Below are positions 58,666 through 64,000 of a stretch of 64,000 bases of DNA, piece by piece (the first letter of the stretch is position 1; each line of letters begins with the position of its first letter). The notes beneath the pieces are model-generated. The model did no database searches. It was not told the DNA's origin and saw nothing but the letters and a program-made list of their open reading frames with translations. A program made the position numbers and the translations under genes. This DNA comes from Haplomitrium mnioides (taxonomy: Eukaryota > Marchantiophyta > Haplomitriopsida > Calobryales): NCBI GenBank assembly GCA_049999725.1, contig JBNGIS010028758.1, forward strand, positions 120,730 to 184,729, in the 5' to 3' direction.

Positions 58666-60445
58666 CATTTATCTCTTTTTTTTTTCTTCTCATATAAGAA
58701 AACTAATTGAGAAAAATGATTCTAGCTACCATTAAATCAAATTTATTTGAAAATTAAAGATAGAAAGCAATCAATCGTGAAGTGTTTGAAAGAGAATCAA
58801 TCAATGTGATCAACATTGATTGAGACTATGAGAATCTTGATGAATCTTTGGAAGCTTAATTTGAAGAAATGAAGATTGATGAGTGAAGCCATTTATGATT
58901 CTGCTTATGAAACAAATTTTTCTCTATTCTATTATTTGTAGTATACTTTCAACTTATGTTGAAGTTTAAGTTTATGTATTTTATAAAGTGTAAAAATATT
59001 TCATTCAAGAAGTTTCTTGTTGTTGAGATAGATTTATATGCAAGCTTGAACATTTTAGTATAAATCATTGCTAATTGATTCTTATCATCTTTGAATGAAA
59101 TGTAAACATAAAATAGTAATCTTCATTTTGTTCGTCAAACATTTTCAGGTCCAAAATACTGTCATTATATTTCCTATTTGACCATTGTTAGAAGCATTTC
59201 AATATTTTGGCTGCTGAATTCATTGGCATTGATCTTTGAGATTGCTCAAGTGCCTATCTACCTTGACTATTGAATCCTTTTCTAGCATTGACTTTGATGT
59301 AAAACTTGAAACCTCGTACGTGTTTGGAATCTGATGTTGAACCTGAAACCCCTTGTACTTAGAGATTACAATCAAGAAATTGGAAACTTATATGTGATTA
59401 GAATTTGTTGCAAAACTCTAAACCTTAAACTCACATTGACTCTGATTTAGAACTCAAAACTCTATAGTAGCTGAAAACCTTATGCGCATATAGACTTTGA
59501 TGCAGAACTAACAACTCGTTATGTGCATAGTTTTTTTGTTGTGGAACATAGACTCTATTTTAGAGCTCCAAACCCTATGCATGCATAGACTTTGATACGG
59601 AATTCAGAGCCTTATGCACACATAGACTTTGAAAGGGAATTCAAAATCTTCTACAAACAAAGACTCAGATGTAGAACTTAGAATGTTTGGCGTGCATAGA
59701 CTCCAATATAGAACTCAAACTTCTTTGTTTGCATAGACTCTAAACCAAAACTTAGAAACTCTGCATGATTAGACTCTTATGCAAATTTCTAAGCCCAGTG
59801 CTTGTTGGTTTCTTCAGCTTTTTTGATTTGGACTATTGACTCCTTTGCGTATATAGATTTCTAAATTTAGACACTTTTGAATAGCTATACTTTTATGAAA
59901 CTTGACTATCTAACCCTTCTCGTGCTTGAATTTCGAGTTAGAATTGAAAGCCACTTTCTTGCCTCGACTTCAAAATATAGCTTTGAACTCTTCACAAGGT
60001 TTGGTTTTTGAAGCTTTTGTGCCTTAGAACTGCGAACAGATTCCCTAAACTCTAGGTTTGCTTAGGCTTCTCTCCACTTTTGTGCTATTTTTAAAATAAT
60101 AAGTTTGTAGTGGCATCATATCTATGCATGCATAAAGTTTGCACTACAAAATATATTTCAAAATGACTTAATTTTGACATTTGTTTAAAATTTATGGCTT
60201 CTAAATATATTTAATTTAAAATCTAAGTTTTAGTGAAAACAAAACACACTTTTGGACTTTTGAATGACTTTGAGATTTTCAACATTTTCACAAAAACTAA
60301 GAACATCATTCAATTTTGTATATTTTTAACTTGAAAATGTTATTTTGTTTTGGAAAAGAAATAGTTCATGTTTTGAGTAGCATATTCTTGGTTCATAGTA
60401 GTGGCTGTTGAAGTTGAAAACTTGATCAAATGTAGCATTTCCTAA
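58666..60445. other. 3' flank of DUF7869 copy 2 to the gypsy junction
   Basis: AT-rich with no gene. At 59250-59990 there are about 14 irregular units of 45-55 bp with CTTATGCGCATATAGACTTT and AGAACTCAAAACC phrases. The last 400 bp before the junction show no inverted repeat with the left end that I can see. Confidence 0.6.
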
Positions 60446-60960
60446 CAACCTTCAAGAGGTGTAGGGGTTCTTTGGTACTACTAAAGGGTCAACCCCTAGC
60501 TCACCTTAATACCTTGACCCCTCCTTGAGACGGTAAAGAAGTACAGCGACTTCCAACCCATGGAGGCTTTCTTGTCCAACTTAAATAAATTAAAACATAT
60601 GCTAGCCTATATGCAAGTTCTAGTGCTACCCAATTGAGCTACAAAATTCCATGTAATGGTGAGTGTCTCTGGATTCTCTATCGGGATAGTGATGAGTCAA
60701 ATCGATGATAAAGAGAGGGAATACTCTATCTATTTTGCTAGTAGATTGCTGACAATGGTAGAAAGAGATTACTTGATCATAGACAAGGAGGTGTTGGGCA
60801 TCATCTACTCCTTGAAGAAATTCAGACATTGTTTATTTCACTATAGAGTCATTCTCCATACACACCATAACGCCATAAAATATATGGTCAATGAACATGA
60901 CTTAACAAATATGGCAACTCGGTGGATGTTGATACTATAGAGTGAAACCTAGAAGGCAAC
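60446..60960 (+). pseudogene. Ty3/gypsy RNase H remnant (3' part of the split pol)
   Basis: It starts with the post-RT block (QPSRGVGVLWYY, cf. the usual VRxFLGxxxYYRRF) and PLLETVKKYSDFQPMEAF. RNase H itself is well conserved at 60650-60940: FHVMVSVSGFSIGIVMSQ, REYSIYFASRLLTMVERDY, KEVLGIIYSLKKFRH and HNAIKYMVNE. The first catalytic Asp of the DASDxA block is Ser (VSVSGFS), so it was probably inactive. It belongs with the RT at 47551-48830. Confidence 0.85.
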
Positions 60961-61189
60961 ACTGCAATGCAGACTTGTTTTCATTAATAGTAGGACTAGC
61001 GAATGACTAGCCAGTGGGTGATGCCTTATTTGATAAGGATCTATTACACAATAGAGAAGGAAGACCCACAGACTATGGGGAAATCAATAGATTTTTCATC
61101 ACTTCTAAAATTTGAGTGACTGGTCACAAGAGGCAACAATTGTGTTCAAGTGGAAGATACGACCCTACATGATAATCAAAGGCATTTTT

Positions 61190-62340
61190 TAAATGGCTTG
61201 TTTAGACAATCAAGTACGTATTTGCTTAGAGAACGACCACACCAACATAGTGATGAGAGCCATATATGAGCAAAAAGAGGGAGGGCACTTTACCATTGAA
61301 AACACATTCCAAAAGATCTTTTTGGACAAGTATTGGTGGCCAACCATGCACATAAATACACTTTTTTTGGTGACGAGGTGCAATCTTTGCCAAAGATCTA
61401 GCAAACCGACCCCTTCAACCCATCACTTACTAGTACCTATCATTGCCATAACACCCTTTGGAATATGAGGCATTCATTTTATTGACTCCAATTTGCTCAC
61501 AACCAAGATGAGGAACTATTATATCTTACTCTCTATTGACTACACAACCAAATACGTAGAGGCAAGAGGTACACGCAAGGATGATGCTTATATGATAACA
61601 AAGTTTCTGTATGAATGAACAAATATTCACTAGATTTAGGGCACTTTTGGAGCTAGTAAGTGACCAAGAAACCCACTTCTTAAACCAAGTCGTCAAGGAG
61701 CCTACAGAACAATACCTGGCCAAACATCAAAAACTACAGCCTACCATCTAAAAGCCAACAGGCTCATAGAAAGGAAAAATAACATCATAGGAAAAATCTT
61801 GAATAGATCAATGGCTGCAAACAAAGTAGACAAGGACCTTAAGCTACTCATAACATTCTACTCATACAACCAAACTTACAAGACCACAACATGCCATAGT
61901 CGATTCTTCTTGGGTTTTTTGACAAGATTTCATTGTATTGGTGGAAATTGAGATACCTACCAAACAGGTTATGGTTACAGCAAGGATGGAGGAACCAGCT
62001 ACCAAGGAGAAATGCCTAGAACAACTAGAGTGGTTGGAAGAGACTTAGTTGGAGGCTAGACAAAGTGTAAAACACCAATCATTGTTAAGCAAAGCCCAAC
62101 ATAATCGAAAGTTGAAGACAAACAAGTTGAAGAAAGGAGATTTGGTCCTCCTCTTTGACAATTTACTTATACACTTTCATGGGAAGCTGTACAGTAGATA
62201 GACGGGCCCGCCCATCCACCCTCCAACAGTTACATACCAATAGATCAATGGAGTTGACAACCATTTGGGTGATCAAATCGAGAATATGGTACACAAAAAT
62301 TGGTTGAAAGAAATACTTTTATGTCAAGAACTGAGGTGAT
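61190..62340 (+). pseudogene. Ty3/gypsy integrase remnant (same element)
   Basis: The zinc-binding region has EGGHFTIENTFQKIF, DKYWWPTMH and CNLCQRSSKPT (61280-61405). The core has YYILLSIDYTTKYVEARG (first Asp present, about 61520-61570), LVSDQETHFLNQVVK (second Asp, about 61655) and KPTGS in place of the usual segment that carries the catalytic Glu. Stops at about 61470, 61615 and later. The stretch 60960-61190 is unreadable linker. This region is the partner of 13445-14300. Confidence 0.82.
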
Positions 62341-62520
62341 GTTGGTTCTAATATATGATGTGGGGGTTGTAGAGGTGGGTTGATGTTTTTTTTCCAACCT
62401 ACAAACATTTTAAATTAGCAAGAAGAGTGGTCACAAGTAGGGTGCACCCTTAGTTGGTTGTCATGCTTCCTATGCTTGTGTCAAACCAAAGTGTCAGGAA
62501 AGTGGTTAGCAGGATCCATA

Positions 62521-62533
62521 TGAGGGGTGGAGT
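62521..62533 (+). other. Gypsy polypurine tract
   Basis: TGAGGGGTGGAGT directly precedes the TGTTGGAGG taken as LTR start at 62534. Confidence 0.6.
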
Positions 62534-63250
62534 TGTTGGAGGTTTTGGCTTTTTATTTTTTTATTATTTGAGACAATCAGACTAAAATCAGATAGAGCAT
62601 GGATAGCTTGGAGGCTATGAGTGTGTATGTTGTGGTCCTCCCTCTTAGCTTACAATCATGATGTTTAGCTTAAACCTATAGTTATGCACAAAAAGAGGTT
62701 GAATCCAAAAGAGGATGCCTTCCATGTAGAGTGCTCCAATTCGATGTTAAGAGTAACATGGAAAGTTAGAAGGAGTCAAAATCCATCTCCAAATTGAATT
62801 TTGAGGTGTTTGCAAGGATGCTTCATAATTCATATAGGAGTTATATGAATTGATGTTGAGAAGAGAAAAAAGAGGTTTTCTATATTTTTTGGATGTTCAT
62901 TGTGAATAAGCTACTCAATCATGCTTTGTAAGCACCAAACCAATAGGTTGGAAATAGTTTGGTAGCTTTGATATATTTTTCTAGGTTGATGGAGAATCTG
63001 GAGCTTTGGCTCTTGTTATGATAGTAGCTTTGTTAAATAGTAGTCAGTGCCTTTGTTCAATACTTCCATAATAGGAATACAAAAAGTTGATGTGAAGAGC
63101 TATCTCTTAGCCTTTTGAGAGCTTATAAGTAGGGCCTATATACTTTGTGCATTGTGGGGGCATGGTTGGCTTGACCTCTTGCTATTTGTTTGTCCTCCCT
63201 TGGTCCACATTACGACATCAGATTCGATTTAATAGAAAATTAGAAAATAT
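62534..63250 (+). repeat. Gypsy 3' LTR (right end uncertain)
   Basis: It starts TGTTGGAGG after a purine tract. It contains GTGCTCCAATT (62730-62740) followed by the single-copy sequence resembling the 69-bp minisatellite monomer (62741-62796), and TATA-like CTTATAAGTAGGGCCTATAT at 63122. No second LTR or target repeat was found, so the right end is a guess. Confidence 0.55.
63122..63147 (+). promoter_or_regulatory. TATA-like promoter element in the gypsy LTR
   Basis: CTTATAAGTAGGGCCTATAT resembles a TATA box, about 590 bp into the LTR. No start site can be shown. Confidence 0.4.
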
Positions 63251-64000
63251 AAAGATGGTTGACTCTCCAAGCTAGATTAGATAGTTTCATTATCTTTGTT
63301 TTCAACATTATTATATATTAAAATTTTATAAGGAAAGAAAGGATGAAAAATCAAAATTTTCCATTCGTATGTGAGCTCGATCTTTCTGAATGTCAAACTT
63401 TCAGAATTTCAAACTTTTGCAAATTCTTCATTCAAATTGATAGTTTGATAGTTTGTTTTCTTCTTTGAGTCCTTAATCTTGCCCTTAATCTTAAATCTAT
63501 TGAGAAGCAATTCTTCTCTCCAAATGCTGCTCTTCTTGTTGATTTAAGACTTTTTTGTTCTTTGTCGATTGTTCCATGTGAAATTCGCCACCTTTGGAGA
63601 TCCTCCAACAGTATTGCCACTTGCCAATATGAGCACTTCAGAAATTTTCCTTGTAGATTAATTCCTAGAGAAAAACTAATGTTGATCAATGAGCTTCATG
63701 TCAATTTCTTTTCTCCAAATGTTGCTGCAATTGTTTTATATAGGCAAAATATCTCACGTAGGCGCATTCAAATGCGTTTTTGTTTTGTTCTTTCATTAGG
63801 AAAAAATGATTTAAGAATTTTTTTTAATAAAGTGCAAGGAAGGCCACAGAAAAGAAAATTATATATATAAGGGATACATAGTGTAGAAGATTAAAAGGAA
63901 AGAAAAACAATGCAAATTGGAATTTCTATCAAAGAGAAAGAAAGAAAATGTTCAAAATAAAAAAAGCTGTCACTTGTAAGGATGAGGGGAATAAAAATTT
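63251..64000. other. AT-rich sequence with no recognised gene
   Basis: Short frames only (for example 63562-63870) with no recognisable domain. Contains A-rich and GAAAG-rich runs. Confidence 0.4.

Larger units (their letters stand above)
48831..60445. mobile_element. 11.6-kb methyltransferase/DUF7869 unit inserted in gypsy pol (copy 2)
   Basis: Gypsy RT sequence ends at about 48830, and the continuing segment (QPSRGV..., a fixed block just after RT) begins at about 60446. Everything between is foreign to the gypsy element. It holds the minus-strand methyltransferase gene, the plus-strand DUF7869 gene and AT-rich ends with minisatellites. No clear terminal inverted repeat or target duplication was found, and the ends are fixed only to about 15 bp. 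A 100-N gap near the left end leaves true length open. Confidence 0.65.

Noticed and set aside
48831-60445. Terminal inverted repeats at the unit ends
   Set aside because: Compared the first and last 100 bases by eye; only scattered TTTGA and GTTTT matches, not convincing.

Overview
This window reads as nuclear DNA of a land plant with a large, repeat-rich genome. No intact single-copy host gene could be recognised. The bulk is decayed Ty1/copia and Ty3/gypsy retrotransposons, minisatellites, and two diverged copies of an unusual two-gene unit. Two assembly gaps are present (10 N at 15337-15346; 100 N at 48947-49046). A ParB-like plus DNA-methyltransferase protein and a DUF7869-type protein suggest a non-flowering plant (bryophyte, lycophyte, fern or gymnosperm). 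This is an inference from memory of where such families are common; the species cannot be fixed from sequence alone.

The most interesting content is the two-gene unit, present twice. In each copy a minus-strand gene for a ParB/sulfiredoxin-like domain fused to a class-beta DNA amino-methyltransferase (1-4130 and 49859-54046) lies divergently beside a plus-strand gene for a DUF7869-type, RNase H-like, possibly transposase-related protein (10086-13436 and 54916-58665). Both genes show conserved splice junctions, and their introns are filled with minisatellites built on GCGC-centred palindromes. Copy 2 sits inside the pol gene of a Ty3/gypsy element, splitting reverse transcriptase (to about 48830) from RNase H (from about 60446). 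Copy 1 also runs directly into gypsy integrase sequence. All four genes are now broken.

Layout. 1-4130: methyltransferase copy 1. 4239 to about 9765: a gag-only LTR retrotransposon that landed between the divergent pair. 10086-13436: DUF7869 copy 1. 13445-14490: gypsy integrase and LTR remnant. 14491-17345: a 69-bp/51-bp higher-order minisatellite apparently seeded from that gypsy LTR. 17346-21500: unrecognised. 21540-43170: fragments of another gypsy element (gag zinc knuckles, then protease) split by a nest of three related copia elements, C (22156-42624) containing B (23383-38369) containing A (24331-33694), with a further 3.8-kb insertion in A (25776-29572). Each level has a recognisable direct repeat at its ends. 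43170-47550: mostly unrecognised, with a long pyrimidine-rich tract. 47550-48830: gypsy reverse transcriptase. 48831-60445: unit copy 2. 60446-62340: gypsy RNase H and integrase. From 62534: gypsy 3' LTR, then AT-rich sequence to the end.

Together the evidence suggests a formerly mobile or co-duplicated module pairing a DNA-modifying enzyme with an RNase H-fold protein, dispersed with or within gypsy DNA and then broken by later insertions and mutation.
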